From the NCBI GenBank assembly GCA_030726915.1, contig JANRCR010000050.1:1-51289 (forward strand): a stretch of DNA of 51,289 nucleotides, written 5' to 3'. Positions 30,071-39,064 of this stretch are shown here, one piece after another. The first letter of the stretch is position 1, and each line of letters opens with the position of its first letter. The notes under the pieces were generated by a model. That model searched no databases. It saw only the letters and a program-made list of their open reading frames with translations, and was not told where the DNA came from. The DNA is from Candidatus Nanopelagicales bacterium. GTDB taxonomy: Bacteria > Actinomycetota > Actinomycetes > S36-B12. The translations under genes were made by a program, and so were the position numbers.

Positions 30071-30553
30071 GTGCCGAACGGCCCCCTGATCCCCGGTATG
30101 CGCGAGTACGACGCGCCTCGGCGTCGCCGCTCTCCCATCTTCTGGATGTGGACGCTGGGTACGGTGTCGGTGGTCGTGGCCCTCGTTGTCCTCGGTGGGC
30201 TCGTGGCCGGTATCGGTCCCCTGCGGGTGCTCGGCACGGCGGAGACTCCGCTGACCCCTGTGGCATGGCGCATGACCAGTGACCCTCAGGTCATTCAGGT
30301 CGCTGTGGCTCTACCCGAGTCAGGCTTGTGCACGGGTGACGAGGTCGTGGTGAGGGTCATTGAACGCCCAACTCTGCTTGAGCTCTCAGCCGTGCGTGCG
30401 GCCCCGCGGGCATCTGGGGAATGCGCCGGCATCGGGATAGCCGGCGACAGGACCTGGGTGGATCTCAGCCTGGATCTGCCCATGGGCACCCGCATGGCCG
30501 TCCGGCTATCCGACCGCGTCCCCCTGGTGGCTGAGCCTCAGATCAGCCCGTGA
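30071..30553 (+). CDS. Single-pass membrane protein with external domain, unknown
   Basis: The 160-residue protein starts with a basic stretch (APRRRRSP), has one membrane helix at about residues 25-48 and an external C-terminal domain of about 110 residues with two cysteines (SGLCTGDEV, GECAGIG) that could pair. Arrangement implies N-in, C-out. No family recognised. GTG 30071 lies 18 nt after the clpC stop, so it is probably co-transcribed with clpC, though no link to proteolysis is evident. Confidence 0.65.
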   Translation: MPNGPLIPGMREYDAPRRRRSPIFWMWTLGTVSVVVALVVLGGLVAGIGPLRVLGTAETPLTPVAWRMTSDPQVIQVAVALPESGLCTGDEVVVRVIERPTLLELSAVRAAPRASGECAGIGIAGDRTWVDLSLDLPMGTRMAVRLSDRVPLVAEPQISP

Positions 30554-30582
30554 ATCGCCGTACCGGCTGACAAGGGAGCGCT

Positions 30583-31476
30583 TCAGTCAGGGAGGGTCCA
30601 GCGGCCCCGAGACACAGGGACCAGGAGTCCATCGGCAACGAGACTGTCGAGGGCGCGGATGCGTTGGGCTGTCACGGGCCAGGCCAGGTCCAGGCGTTGG
30701 GCTGTCACCGGCCCTGCCGCATCGCGGAGGACAGCCAGGAGCGCCCCGCGCGCCTGACGATCGGAGCCGCCGTAGCGTGCCTCGCGCCGAGGTGGGGGGC
30801 TTGAGGGTTTGCCCAGGGCCAGCCACCGGCAACTCTCGGCGACGGGACAGGAGCCACAGGCGGGTGCCCGAGAGGTACACACGAGCGCACCGAGTTCCAT
30901 CACCGCGGCCATCCACGCGGCACCACCGCGCTGGGGCTGCGTGGATTCGGCGTACGCCACCTCGCTGACCGTCACAGATGTGGGCGCGCGCTCCTGGCCC
31001 AGATCGTGTCGCGCGATGACTCGGCGCACGTTGGTGTCGAGTGCCAGTGCCCGTTGGCCATAGGCGAACGCCAAGATCGCACCGGCGGTGTAGTCGCCGA
31101 CACCCGGGAGTGCACGCAGTGCTGAAGCATCCGCGGGCACCTGACCCCGGTGGTCTCGAGCGAGGATGGTGGCGGTTTCGTGCAGGCGAAGCGCTCGTCG
31201 TGGGTAGCCGAGTCGCCCCCAGGCGCGGATGGTCTCCGCGGGTGCATCGGCTGCCTGAGAGTCCGGTGTGGGCCACCGCTCGAGCCAGGCGGTCCAGATG
31301 GGCAGCACCCTGGCCACGGGGGTCTGCTGGAGCATGAATTCGGAGACGAGCACTCCCCACCCTCGTGGATGGGGGCCAGGAGCAGGTGGTTGCCGCCAGG
31401 GGAGGTCTCGGCCGTGGTGGGTGAACCACCGCTGCAATCGACGATTTTGACGCCCCAGGTGGGGCACATCCGACAT
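30583..31476 (-). CDS. mutY: A/G-specific adenine glycosylase
   Basis: It removes adenine mispaired with 8-oxoguanine. The helix-hairpin-helix glycosylase core shows DLPWR, VSEFMLQQTPVARV with catalytic Glu46, LPGVGDYTAGAILAFAYG, and LDTNVRRVIAR with the second acid. The 4Fe-4S loop CTSRAPACGSCPVAESC has the spacing C-X6-C-X2-C-X5-C. The usual C-terminal NUDIX-like 8-oxoG domain is replaced by a short winged-helix-like tail, as in other short actinobacterial MutY. ATG 31476 is chosen by family length; the frame opens at 31539, which would add a proline-rich 21-residue lead. No Shine-Dalgarno decides it. Confidence 0.9.
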   Translation of the reverse strand: MSDVPHLGRQNRRLQRWFTHHGRDLPWRQPPAPGPHPRGWGVLVSEFMLQQTPVARVLPIWTAWLERWPTPDSQAADAPAETIRAWGRLGYPRRALRLHETATILARDHRGQVPADASALRALPGVGDYTAGAILAFAYGQRALALDTNVRRVIARHDLGQERAPTSVTVSEVAYAESTQPQRGGAAWMAAVMELGALVCTSRAPACGSCPVAESCRWLALGKPSSPPPRREARYGGSDRQARGALLAVLRDAAGPVTAQRLDLAWPVTAQRIRALDSLVADGLLVPVSRGRWTLPD

Positions 31477-31574
31477 ACGCCCAGGGGAGGGAGGTCCTGG
31501 GATGGGGGAGAGGGGATGGTGTGTGGATCGTGCCGCCATCTGCTGATGCTGTCATGGCGGGGCGCTAGACGGGG

Positions 31575-31580
31575 TACGGT
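31575..31580 (+). promoter_or_regulatory. -10 box of a predicted leaderless transcript (gene at 31589)
   Basis: TACGGT lies 8 nt before the GTG at 31589, with no Shine-Dalgarno. It lies in the region divergent from mutY. Confidence 0.45.
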
Positions 31581-31588
31581 TCATACCC

Positions 31589-32215
31589 GTGAGTACGTTG
31601 ATGTCGCCTATTGGGCCTGAGTCACCCGGTGTGTACTGGGTCAGGCGTGCTGTGGCGCTCCTGGTCATTCTCGCCCTTCTGGTCCTGCTGTGGTGGCTGT
31701 TCTTTGGACGCGGTGGTGAAGCGGCTGTCCCCGACGCCGCTCCCGAACCCACGCAGACGGCAGCACCGACTCCGACCCAGGTGCCGACGTCGGCTGCGCC
31801 GACACCGGAGCCCACTTCCACGAAGATCACCGACTGCATTGATGAGGATGTTCTCGTGGAGGCATTCGCGGAGGAGGCCATCTATCCCGTGGGATCAACG
31901 CCGACCCTCACCTTGACCGTCACCAACATTGGCACCCGGCCCTGCGATCGCGATGTCGGTCCCGGGGCGAACGAACTCAAGATCACCCGGGGAGAGGTGA
32001 CCATCTGGTCAAGTGATGACTGCAACCCTAATACCGATAAGGACGTCATCACGCTGGACCGCGGGGATGCCTTTGAGACCCAACTGGTGTGGGATGGCTA
32101 TCTCAGCCAGGCCGGATGCCCCCCGGACCAGCCCATGGCAGATGCCGGGGAGTACACCGTCGTGGGCCGCAACAGCGACGTCCTGAGCGCCCCGACCGCC
32201 CTGCGCCTGGAGTAG
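31589..32215 (+). CDS. Membrane-anchored protein with Pro/Thr linker and Ig-like domain
   Basis: The 208-residue product has one membrane helix (about 19-40), a low-complexity linker rich in Pro, Thr and Ala (about 50-80), and a C-terminal domain of about 125 residues with TLTLTVTNIGTRPCDRDVG and QLVWDGYLSQAGC. The TLTVTN...VWDG pattern resembles BsuPI/Ig-like extracellular domains (inference), and four cysteines could form two disulfides. A membrane protein beside disA is also found in Mycobacterium (recalled Rv3587c). Start GTG 31589 is leaderless-type. It converges with disA, 16 nt apart. Confidence 0.75.
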   Translation: MSTLMSPIGPESPGVYWVRRAVALLVILALLVLLWWLFFGRGGEAAVPDAAPEPTQTAAPTPTQVPTSAAPTPEPTSTKITDCIDEDVLVEAFAEEAIYPVGSTPTLTLTVTNIGTRPCDRDVGPGANELKITRGEVTIWSSDDCNPNTDKDVITLDRGDAFETQLVWDGYLSQAGCPPDQPMADAGEYTVVGRNSDVLSAPTALRLE

Positions 32216-32231
32216 CGCGAGACCGGGACCG

Positions 32232-33302
32232 TCAGCCGTGGCGCTCGAGCAACGCGCCGTCCGATAGTCGTGAGAGGCCCTCCCGGACCGACCGCGCCCG
32301 CTGCTCCCCCACGCCGTCCACCGCCTGGAGATCCTCGGTCGTAGCCACCAGGATGCGCTGCAGGGTGCCGAACCGTGTCACTAACCGGTCGATGATGGCC
32401 ACGGGCACCCTCGGAATTCGTGAGAGTTGGCGGTAGCCGCGCGGACTCACCTGGGCATCCAGCCCCTCCTCGCCCCCCGGCCCACCGAGGGCCGATGCGA
32501 CGGCGGTCAACTCCAGGAGTTCGCCCCCCGTGAGTGCGTCCATCGCTCGTGTGGCCCGCTCGACGCGGCGCCCGCGCCCCACCGTGTAGTCCCTGAGCAC
32601 GAGGTTGCGGTCCTCACCGACACCCGCGAGTAATTCGGCGAGTTGGAGGGAGAGTAGACGACCATCGGAGCCCAGTTCTACGACGTACCCCTGGATCTCC
32701 AGAGCGATCCGCAGCACCATCTCGGCTCGCTGGGCGACGAGTGCGGCATCACGGAAGGTCACCAAGTCATCAATCTCCAGGGCCGAGAGATTGGCGCTCA
32801 CCTCGTCAAGGCGCATCCTGTAGCGCTCCAGGGTGGCAATGGCTTGATTGGCGCGGGCGAGCATCGCGCTGGAGTCCTCCAGCACGTGGCGTCTGCCATC
32901 GAGGTAGATCGTCACGGTCGACATCGACTTGCTGACGCTAATGACCGCATGATGGGTCTGGCGCGCGACGCGATCGGCCGTGCTGTGACGCGTCCCGGTC
33001 TCGTCGGTCGCCAGGCTCGCATCAGGATGCAGATGGACAGCGGCCCGAAGGATGCGAGCTGCCTGCTCGTCAAGGATGATCGCGCCGTCCATTTTGGCGA
33101 GTTCGCGGAGCCGGGTTGCAGTGAAGTCAATGTCGAGGTCGAAGCCGCCGCGTGCGACTCCCTCCACAGAGCGGTCAAGGCCGAGGACGATGAGCGCTCC
33201 GGTGCGACCGCGGAGAATTCGCTCGAGTCCGTCGCGCAGGGCTGTACCGGGCGCAACCATGGCTAGGACGTCGCGCAATCGAGCGAGTGAATCTATGGCC
33301 AT
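32232..33302 (-). CDS. disA: DNA integrity scanning diadenylate cyclase DisA
   Basis: The 356-residue protein has an N-terminal DAC domain that would make c-di-AMP from two ATP, a helical linker, and a C-terminal helix-hairpin-helix DNA-binding domain (LQAVDGVGEQRARSVREGL). The DGA motif is intact at 72-74. The second motif, normally RHR within GTRHR, reads GTRHSTAD at 103-110: residue 107 is serine, codon AGC. That change could weaken ATP binding or activity; see findings. ATG 33302 has GAGGGGA just upstream on the minus strand. The gene is 27 nt downstream of radA, forming a radA-disA pair as in many Gram-positives. Confidence 0.94.
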   Translation of the reverse strand: MAIDSLARLRDVLAMVAPGTALRDGLERILRGRTGALIVLGLDRSVEGVARGGFDLDIDFTATRLRELAKMDGAIILDEQAARILRAAVHLHPDASLATDETGTRHSTADRVARQTHHAVISVSKSMSTVTIYLDGRRHVLEDSSAMLARANQAIATLERYRMRLDEVSANLSALEIDDLVTFRDAALVAQRAEMVLRIALEIQGYVVELGSDGRLLSLQLAELLAGVGEDRNLVLRDYTVGRGRRVERATRAMDALTGGELLELTAVASALGGPGGEEGLDAQVSPRGYRQLSRIPRVPVAIIDRLVTRFGTLQRILVATTEDLQAVDGVGEQRARSVREGLSRLSDGALLERHG

Positions 33303-33329
33303 GGGTCCCCTCGAGGTGAAGTCTTTAGC

Positions 33330-34706
33330 CTAGTGTGGACGAGAGGGGGCGTAGGTCTCGACGGCGCGGAGCCCAGCCTCAAGGTGCCTGACTTCGATGA
33401 CTCCCTCGATGCGGTCGCGCGATCCGGCCGGCACGAGGATGCGCTTGTAGCCCAGCCGCCGCGCCTCCGCGACGCGTTGCGCGAGGAAGGGCACGGGGCG
33501 TACGTCGCCAGACAGTGCGATCTCTCCGATCGCGAGGACATCAGCGGGGATGGGCGCGTCGAGCAGGGCTGAACTCATCGCAAGGCACGCGGCCAGGTCA
33601 GCGGCAGGATCAGCAATCTGAGCGCCACCGACGGTGGCTACGAAGATGTCGCGCTGCGCGAGATTCTTGGCACCGGCTCGCTCTGTCACCGCCGCTAGCG
33701 TGATGATTCGCGTCGTATCGATGCCGGTGACGGTGCGTCGCGCTGCTGGACCCGCCGGGCTAGCCACGAGAGCCTGGATCTCGGCGAGGAGCGGACGCCG
33801 CCCCTCCATCGTCACGGTCACGCAGGTGCCGGACACCGGATGCTCACGATGGCCGCGGAAGAGCTCGGATGGATCGACCACCTCGGCTAGACCCGCCTCG
33901 GTTTGCTCGTAGGCCACGATTTCATCGGCGGGACCGTATCTGTTTTTGGTCGCCCGCAGCAGTCTGAGTGCCGTGGTGCGCTCACCCTCGAAGGTGAGCA
34001 CGGTGTCGACGAGATGCTCGAGTGCCCTGGGCCCTGCAACGGAATTCTCCTTGGTGGACTGTCCGATCATCAGGAGGGGGATGCCTCTCTGCTTTGCCGT
34101 GCGGGTGAGGGCCTGGGTGACCTCCAGCACCTGCGCGACACCACCCGCGCGCCCATCCAGATCCGAACTCGCCACCGTCTGGATGCTGTCGATGATCACG
34201 AGGCTGGGACGGTGGTGATCCATCTGCCCCAGGATCCGGAAGAGATCGTTGTCATCGGCGATGAAGAGCTGATCGGACATGGCATTGATGCGTCGCGCCC
34301 GCAGGGCAATTTGCTCGGCCGACTCTTCACCGGAGATGTACAGCACACTGCCGGTGTGCTTGCTCGTGAACGAGTGGGCAAGGGCGAGCAGCAGGGTCGA
34401 CTTGCCCACACCGGGCTCGCCGGCCACGAGCACGACCTGGCCGGGGACAAGCCCACCACCAATCACGCGGTCAAAGCCTGCTGCCCCGGATGTCAGCCTG
34501 CGGACGCGCTCCTCGGAGATGTCTCCGACACGTTGGGCGGGCTTGATCTGAGCGGAGGCCCTGCCGGCCTTCGCGGCCTTGGTCACCTGGTCTGCGACGA
34601 CCTCCGCAACAGTGCCGAACTCCTGGCACTTCGGGCAGCGACCGACCCAGCGCAAGGTGGTAGCCCCGCAGGCGTTGCACTGATAGTTGACGGTCGACTT
34701 GGCCAC
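33330..34706 (-). CDS. radA: DNA repair protein RadA
   Basis: The 458-residue RecA-like branch-migration helicase has an N-terminal C4 zinc finger (Cys10, Cys13, Cys24, Cys27), Walker A GEPGVGKS at 95-102, the RadA-specific KNRYG at 253-257 (usual KNRFG), and a Lon-like C-terminal domain with SGDVRPV. The motif usually read as GHVTKEG is GQSTKEN here. The GTG start at 34706 is supported by TAGCCT 7 nt upstream on the minus strand. It is followed by disA. Confidence 0.95.
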   Translation of the reverse strand: MAKSTVNYQCNACGATTLRWVGRCPKCQEFGTVAEVVADQVTKAAKAGRASAQIKPAQRVGDISEERVRRLTSGAAGFDRVIGGGLVPGQVVLVAGEPGVGKSTLLLALAHSFTSKHTGSVLYISGEESAEQIALRARRINAMSDQLFIADDNDLFRILGQMDHHRPSLVIIDSIQTVASSDLDGRAGGVAQVLEVTQALTRTAKQRGIPLLMIGQSTKENSVAGPRALEHLVDTVLTFEGERTTALRLLRATKNRYGPADEIVAYEQTEAGLAEVVDPSELFRGHREHPVSGTCVTVTMEGRRPLLAEIQALVASPAGPAARRTVTGIDTTRIITLAAVTERAGAKNLAQRDIFVATVGGAQIADPAADLAACLAMSSALLDAPIPADVLAIGEIALSGDVRPVPFLAQRVAEARRLGYKRILVPAGSRDRIEGVIEVRHLEAGLRAVETYAPSRPH

Positions 34707-34713
34707 GGGATGC

Positions 34714-34719
34714 AGGCTA
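34714..34719 (-). promoter_or_regulatory. -10 box of a predicted leaderless transcript (radA-disA)
   Basis: On the minus strand TAGCCT lies 7 nt before the GTG at 34706. No Shine-Dalgarno is present between. Confidence 0.45.
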
Positions 34720-34751
34720 CGGCGTCCGTCGGACGGCGTAGCTGCGCCCGA

Positions 34752-34802
34752 CCGTTCTCCGGGCGGATTCGCTCACCGGGTGAACGTTTTCGCCCGTAGA
34801 AC
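34752..34802. repeat. Imperfect inverted repeat, large hairpin upstream of radA
   Basis: GTTCTCCGGGCG (34754-34765) pairs with CGCCCGTAGAAC (34791-34802) with one mismatch. Nested inside is a second palindrome around TCACCGGGTGA (34773-34783). The outer arm is the reverse complement of the 20-bp units that follow. Confidence 0.7.
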
Positions 34803-34870
34803 GGCTGCGCCGCCCGGAGAACGGCTGCGCCGCCCGGAGAACGGCTGCGGCGCCCGAAGAACTGCGCCGG
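34791..34870. repeat. 20-bp tandem repeat, about four units
   Basis: The unit CGCCCGGAGAACGGCTGCGC is seen at 34791-34810 (one change), 34811-34830 (perfect), 34831-34850 (last base changed) and 34851-34870 (decayed, with a deletion). There are no spacers, so it is not CRISPR. The array lies in the 168-nt gap between the radA start and the stop of the cysteine-rich gene. Together with the inverted copy at 34752 it looks like a REP/MITE-type element. Confidence 0.85.
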
Positions 34871-34874
34871 CGGT

Positions 34875-35645
34875 CTAGGGCAGGGGATCGGCGGGATGGG
34901 GTGCGAGTCCGAGCCGCGTCTTGCCCCGAGCCTCAGCCAGCGCCAATTCCCGCGCGTCGCAGTGTTCGGCGAGTACGGCGTACGCCTTCTTGCCCATCAG
35001 CGCAGTTAACTCGTCCCTGTTGGTGATGTAGACCGGCTCGACCGCCACGTGGGCTTCGGTGTTGCCGCTGCAGTACCAGTCGAGATCGTGCCCACCCTCA
35101 CCCCAGCCCCGCCGGTCGAATTCCGCGATCGTCACCACCTGGTGTGAGGTGCCGTCTGGGTTTTCAACGTCATCAAAGGAGCGACGCAGGGGCAATTGCC
35201 AGCACACGTCAGGCTTGGTCTTGACGTACGACACACCTTCGCGCATGGCGAGGCTGTGGAGTGAGCAGCCCTCGCCCCCGGCGAAGCCGGGACGGTTGAG
35301 GAAGATGCACGCACCGTCGACGACGCGCGTTTTGCGCTCGTCCTTGCCGTCCTTGACGGTGGCACCCTTGCGGTGGCCGAGGTCGTGGTACTGCCAATCC
35401 TCAGGTGTGAGTTTGGCCGCCCACTTCAGTGTGCGCTTCTCATCGTCCTTGTCGGTGAAGTGTGCGCCCAGGGTGCAGCAGCCGTCATCGGGCCTGCTGG
35501 CGTAGATCCCCTTGCAACCGCGACCGAAGATGCAGGTCCACCGGGAGGTGAGCCACGTGAGGTCACAGCGGTAGCGACGACCCTTCTTCCCGGGGTCGTC
35601 GAATTCGATCCAGGCGCGAGGAAAGTCCAGGGGCACTTCGGGCAC
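34875..35645 (-). CDS. Conserved cysteine-rich protein (Rv0495c-like), possible metal-cluster binder
   Basis: The 256-residue soluble protein has ten cysteines, including Cys27, Cys38, Cys44, Cys56 and Cys57 in [13 protein letters not shown] and [11 protein letters not shown], then [27 protein letters not shown] and DWYC. Clustered cysteines resemble YkgJ-type zinc/iron-sulfur families, but the fold assignment is inference. It is conserved beside ppx in actinomycetes (recalled Rv0495c); function unknown. GTG 35645 is supported by TAGTGT 6 nt upstream on the minus strand, back to back with the ppx promoter. Confidence 0.75.
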   Translation of the reverse strand: MPEVPLDFPRAWIEFDDPGKKGRRYRCDLTWLTSRWTCIFGRGCKGIYASRPDDGCCTLGAHFTDKDDEKRTLKWAAKLTPEDWQYHDLGHRKGATVKDGKDERKTRVVDGACIFLNRPGFAGGEGCSLHSLAMREGVSYVKTKPDVCWQLPLRRSFDDVENPDGTSHQVVTIAEFDRRGWGEGGHDLDWYCSGNTEAHVAVEPVYITNRDELTALMGKKAYAVLAEHCDARELALAEARGKTRLGLAPHPADPLP

Positions 35646-35651
35646 TGCCCG

Positions 35652-35657
35652 ACACTA
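35652..35657 (-). promoter_or_regulatory. -10 box of a predicted leaderless transcript (cysteine-rich gene)
   Basis: On the minus strand TAGTGT lies 6 nt before GTG 35645. Confidence 0.5.
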
Positions 35658-35690
35658 GCGGCTCGCGCGGCCGTCCGCCGTCGGGGAGGG

Positions 35691-35696
35691 TACGGT
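35691..35696 (+). promoter_or_regulatory. -10 box of a predicted leaderless transcript (ppx)
   Basis: TACGGT lies 6 nt before GTG 35703, divergent from the cysteine-rich gene, with the two start codons only 57 nt apart. Confidence 0.5.
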
Positions 35697-35702
35697 ACTC
35701 GC

Positions 35703-36632
35703 GTGCGATTGGGAGTCCTTGACATCGGTTCCAACACCGTTCATCTCTTGATCGTCGATGCCCATCCCGGAGCGGCCCCCCTGCCGGCGTGGAAGTCCAA
35801 GATCTCCCTCCGCCTCGCGGAGCACGTCCGGCCCGATGGCCGCATCGATGAGAGGGCCATCGACGAACTGGTCGCCTTCGCACGCGAGGCACGCCAGCGC
35901 GCCGAAGACCTTGGTGTGACGGAGTTCCTCGCCTTCGCGACCTCGGCCATCAGGGAGGCACCCAACAGTCGGGAGGTCATCGCGGCCGTCCGTGACCGCG
36001 CGGGCTTGGATGTCGAGGTCCTCAGCGGCGACGAGGAGGCTCGCCTCACCTTCCTCGCGGTGCGACGCTGGTGCGGTTGGTCCGCGGGCCGCATCCTGGT
36101 CCTGGACATCGGCGGGGGCTCATTGGAGTTGGCCTCCGGGGCGGACGAGGAGCCTGATGTGGCCATTTCACTCCCCATCGGTGCGGGACGCCTGACGCGG
36201 GAGTGGCTGACGGGGGATCCCCCGAGCGAGGATGCGGTGCGTGAGGCTCGTCGGGTGACCCGAGCCGCCCTCGGGTCCGTCATTGGGCGCCTCCTGCGTG
36301 CCGGGGAGCCCCGCATCTGCGTCGCGACATCCAAGACCTTCCGGCAACTCGCACGCATTGCGGGTGCTGTGCCCTCCAGCGAGGGCTTCTACGTCCGCCG
36401 ATCCCTGTCTCGTGAGGATCTGAGGACCTGGGTCACCACCTTGTCATCCATGACGGTCGCCGAGCGCACACGCCTGCCGGGGGTGTCGGAGTCGCGGGCG
36501 GCTCAGTTGCTCGCGGGTGCGATTGTCGCGGAGTCAGCCATGGACCTCCTGGACATCTCCTCGTTGGAGATTGGACCGTGGGCTCTGCGAGAGGGTGTCA
36601 TCCTGCGCCGACTCGACGGCCTGAAGTCGTGA
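35703..36632 (+). CDS. ppx: Ppx/GppA family exopolyphosphatase
   Basis: It has 309 residues with the ASKHA phosphate loops [14 protein letters not shown] at the N-terminus and [13 protein letters not shown] in the middle. It would hydrolyse terminal phosphates of polyphosphate or act on pppGpp. It is the short actinobacterial form, lacking the extra C-terminal HD domain of E. coli Ppx. GTG 35703 follows a TACGGT box by 6 nt; the frame open from 35373 is opposite to the cysteine-rich gene and not protein-like. The stop overlaps the P-type ATPase start by 4 nt. Confidence 0.92.
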   Translation: MRLGVLDIGSNTVHLLIVDAHPGAAPLPAWKSKISLRLAEHVRPDGRIDERAIDELVAFAREARQRAEDLGVTEFLAFATSAIREAPNSREVIAAVRDRAGLDVEVLSGDEEARLTFLAVRRWCGWSAGRILVLDIGGGSLELASGADEEPDVAISLPIGAGRLTREWLTGDPPSEDAVREARRVTRAALGSVIGRLLRAGEPRICVATSKTFRQLARIAGAVPSSEGFYVRRSLSREDLRTWVTTLSSMTVAERTRLPGVSESRAAQLLAGAIVAESAMDLLDISSLEIGPWALREGVILRRLDGLKS

Positions 36633-38986
36633 GTTCGACAGATGTCGTGACGGGCCTGACTGCGCCCGAGGTGGCGGAGCGTGTGGCTCTGGGCCAGACG
36701 AATGATGCGCCTGATCCGCGCAGTCGAAGCCTGGGCAGCATCATCCGGTCCAACACATTGACCTGGTTCAACGCACTCATCGGGTCCATGTGGGTGGTGA
36801 TGTGGTTTGTCGCACCCTTCCAGGACTCGCTCTTCGGCTTCGTCATCGTTGCGAATTCCCTCATCGGCATCATCCAGGAGTACCGAGCGAGCCGAGCCCT
36901 GGCCAAACTCTCGGTCATCGGAGAGGCCCGACCGCTGGTGAGGCGCGACGGTGAGGACATAGATGTGCGTCCGTCGGAGGTCGTGCTCGACGACGTCGTC
37001 GTTGTGAGACCCGGTGATCAACTCGTCGTGGATGGCACAGTCATCGAGGCTGATGGCCTGGAGATCGATGAGAGTCTCCTGACCGGTGAGGCTGATCCGG
37101 TCGATAAGGCCGTGGGGGACGAAGCGATGTCCGGATCCTTCGTGGTCGCCGGATCCGGGCTGTACGTCGCTACTCGTGTCGGACGGGATTCCTTTGCCTC
37201 CGGGCTGACCGCACAGGCTAAGCAGTTCGAGACGACGCGCTCTGAACTTCGCGATGACATCGCAAAGTTCATCCGACTCGCATCCTTCTTGATTCCGCCG
37301 GTAGGACTGCTCCTGCTGATCTCGCAACTGCGTGCGGACCAGTCCATTGACGACGCTATCCGCGGCACGATCGGGGGCGTCGTCACGATGGTTCCCGAGG
37401 GACTGGTCCTGCTGACAAGCATCGCCATGACGGTCGCCGTGGTGCGCCTGGCCCAGCGGAAGGTGCTGGTCCAAGATCTTCCGGCGGTCGAGGTGCTGGC
37501 CCGCGTCGACACGATCTGCGTTGATAAGACGGGCACCCTGACCGAGCCCGGCATGGCGGTCACCGATGTTGTGCTCCTTGACCCGGACGCCGACGCCGAG
37601 GCTGCCCTCGCGGCCCTCGGCGCGGCAGAGGAAGCCCCCAACCCGACGATCCAGGCCGTGGCCAAGGCCTATCCGGACCCACGATGGACGCTCGTGGACA
37701 GCGTGGCATTCTCCAGCGCGCGCAAGTGGTCGGCCGCGACGTTCCGCGACCACGGGAGTTGGCTTCTCGGTGCACCCGAGGTGATCCTCGGCGATGCCGA
37801 CCCTGATGTTCGGGTCCGCGCCGAGCAGTTGGCCGCCCAGGGGTCGCGCGTCATTCTCCTCGCGCGCAGCCGAGGCGCTGGACCGGATGTCGATCGGGGT
37901 CCCGGAGAGGTAGACCCGGTCGCACTTGTCGTCATTGACCAGCGGTTGCGGGCGGACGCGGCGGAGACGATTCGCTACTTCCTTGAGCAGAATGTCGCTG
38001 TCAAGGTGATCTCGGGCGACAATCCAGCGACGGTCGGGGCCATTGCCGTTCAGGCAGGTGTGCCCGCGGCGCAGTATCCGCTGGATGCTCGGGAGCTCAG
38101 CGATGATCCGGTGGATCTCGCGGAGCCCGTGGACTCGCATTCGGTCTTTGGCCGGGTCACCCCGGCGCAGAAGCAGGCCATGGTGGGAGCGCTCCATCTG
38201 CGCCATCGCACCGTCGCCATGACCGGAGATGGTGTCAACGACGTACTGGCACTCAAGCAGGCGGACCTCGGCATCGCTATGGGCTCGGGTGCATCGGCTA
38301 CCCGAGCCGTCGCGCAGTTAGTCCTCCTCGACAACCGCTTTTCTGTGATGCCCCATGTTGTGGCAGAGGGTCGTCGGGTGCTGGGCAATATCGAGCGCGT
38401 TGCCGATGTCTTCCTGACGAAGACTTTTTACGCAACCATCATCTCTGCCTTTATCGGGCTCACGGTGCTCCTGTCGTTTTCTGCGGGAGGCCAGCCTCTG
38501 GAGTTCCCCTTCCTGCCTCGACACTTCACGCTGATCAGTACCCTCACGATCGGGATTCCCGGCTTCTTCCTCGCCCTCATGCCCAACACCGAACGTTTCC
38601 GCCCGGGGTTCCTGCGCCGCGTTCTCCTCTTTGCCCTGCCCGCGGGCATCATCTGCGCCGCAGCGGGGCTGGGTACCTATGTCCTGGTTCTCCACCTCGG
38701 GGAGCCCGTCGCCGACGCTCGTTCGTCAGCCACCATCGCCCTCTTCATCGTGGCGTTCGCCGTGCTCGTGCAGTCGGCGCGACCCCTCAATCTCATCCGA
38801 CTCGCCGTCTGTGCGGCCATGCTCCTGGCATTCATCCTTGTGCTCGTGATTCCGTGGCTCTCCAATTTTTTTGCGCTGTCTTTCCAGGCAGAGATTGATT
38901 CCGCGCTGGCGGTCATGATTGGCCTGGTCGGGGCAGGCCTCGTCGCCATCACCACGCGCATTACGGATCGACTGCGCCGAGCCTGA
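36629..38986 (+). CDS. Cation-translocating P-type ATPase, CtpE-like
   Basis: The 785-residue pump shows the actuator loop LTGEADP (about 151-157), the phosphorylation site [10 protein letters not shown] with Asp299, and the hinge motif [22 protein letters not shown]. The M4 sequence MVPEGLVLL lacks the CPC of heavy-metal pumps and reads PEGL, as I recall for mycobacterial CtpE, a Ca2+ importer; substrate assignment is therefore tentative. There are two N-terminal helices before the actuator, two around it, and a multi-helix C-terminal domain. GTG 36629 is in a GTGA overlap with ppx. The long antisense frame over it is a coding shadow. Confidence 0.9.
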   Translation: MSSTDVVTGLTAPEVAERVALGQTNDAPDPRSRSLGSIIRSNTLTWFNALIGSMWVVMWFVAPFQDSLFGFVIVANSLIGIIQEYRASRALAKLSVIGEARPLVRRDGEDIDVRPSEVVLDDVVVVRPGDQLVVDGTVIEADGLEIDESLLTGEADPVDKAVGDEAMSGSFVVAGSGLYVATRVGRDSFASGLTAQAKQFETTRSELRDDIAKFIRLASFLIPPVGLLLLISQLRADQSIDDAIRGTIGGVVTMVPEGLVLLTSIAMTVAVVRLAQRKVLVQDLPAVEVLARVDTICVDKTGTLTEPGMAVTDVVLLDPDADAEAALAALGAAEEAPNPTIQAVAKAYPDPRWTLVDSVAFSSARKWSAATFRDHGSWLLGAPEVILGDADPDVRVRAEQLAAQGSRVILLARSRGAGPDVDRGPGEVDPVALVVIDQRLRADAAETIRYFLEQNVAVKVISGDNPATVGAIAVQAGVPAAQYPLDARELSDDPVDLAEPVDSHSVFGRVTPAQKQAMVGALHLRHRTVAMTGDGVNDVLALKQADLGIAMGSGASATRAVAQLVLLDNRFSVMPHVVAEGRRVLGNIERVADVFLTKTFYATIISAFIGLTVLLSFSAGGQPLEFPFLPRHFTLISTLTIGIPGFFLALMPNTERFRPGFLRRVLLFALPAGIICAAAGLGTYVLVLHLGEPVADARSSATIALFIVAFAVLVQSARPLNLIRLAVCAAMLLAFILVLVIPWLSNFFALSFQAEIDSALAVMIGLVGAGLVAITTRITDRLRRA

Positions 38987-39064
38987 CAGCTGCCTCACCA
39001 TCCCCTCATCCCTGCTCCTCGGGCGGATTCGTGCGTCACACGTGGTGTTTGCAACACTGGGGAC

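Noticed and set aside
34791-34870. CRISPR array
   Set aside because: Units are directly adjacent without spacers and no cas genes are present; it is a simple tandem repeat.
36503-38206. 567-codon open frame on the minus strand opposite the P-type ATPase
   Set aside because: It is a high-GC coding shadow: the translation is rich in Arg/His/Asp without family motifs, while the plus strand has every P-type ATPase motif.
39018-39035. GGGCGGATTCG shared between 34761 and 39021 as a dispersed repeat
   Set aside because: Only 11 bases match and both flanks differ; not enough to call a repeat family in high-GC DNA.
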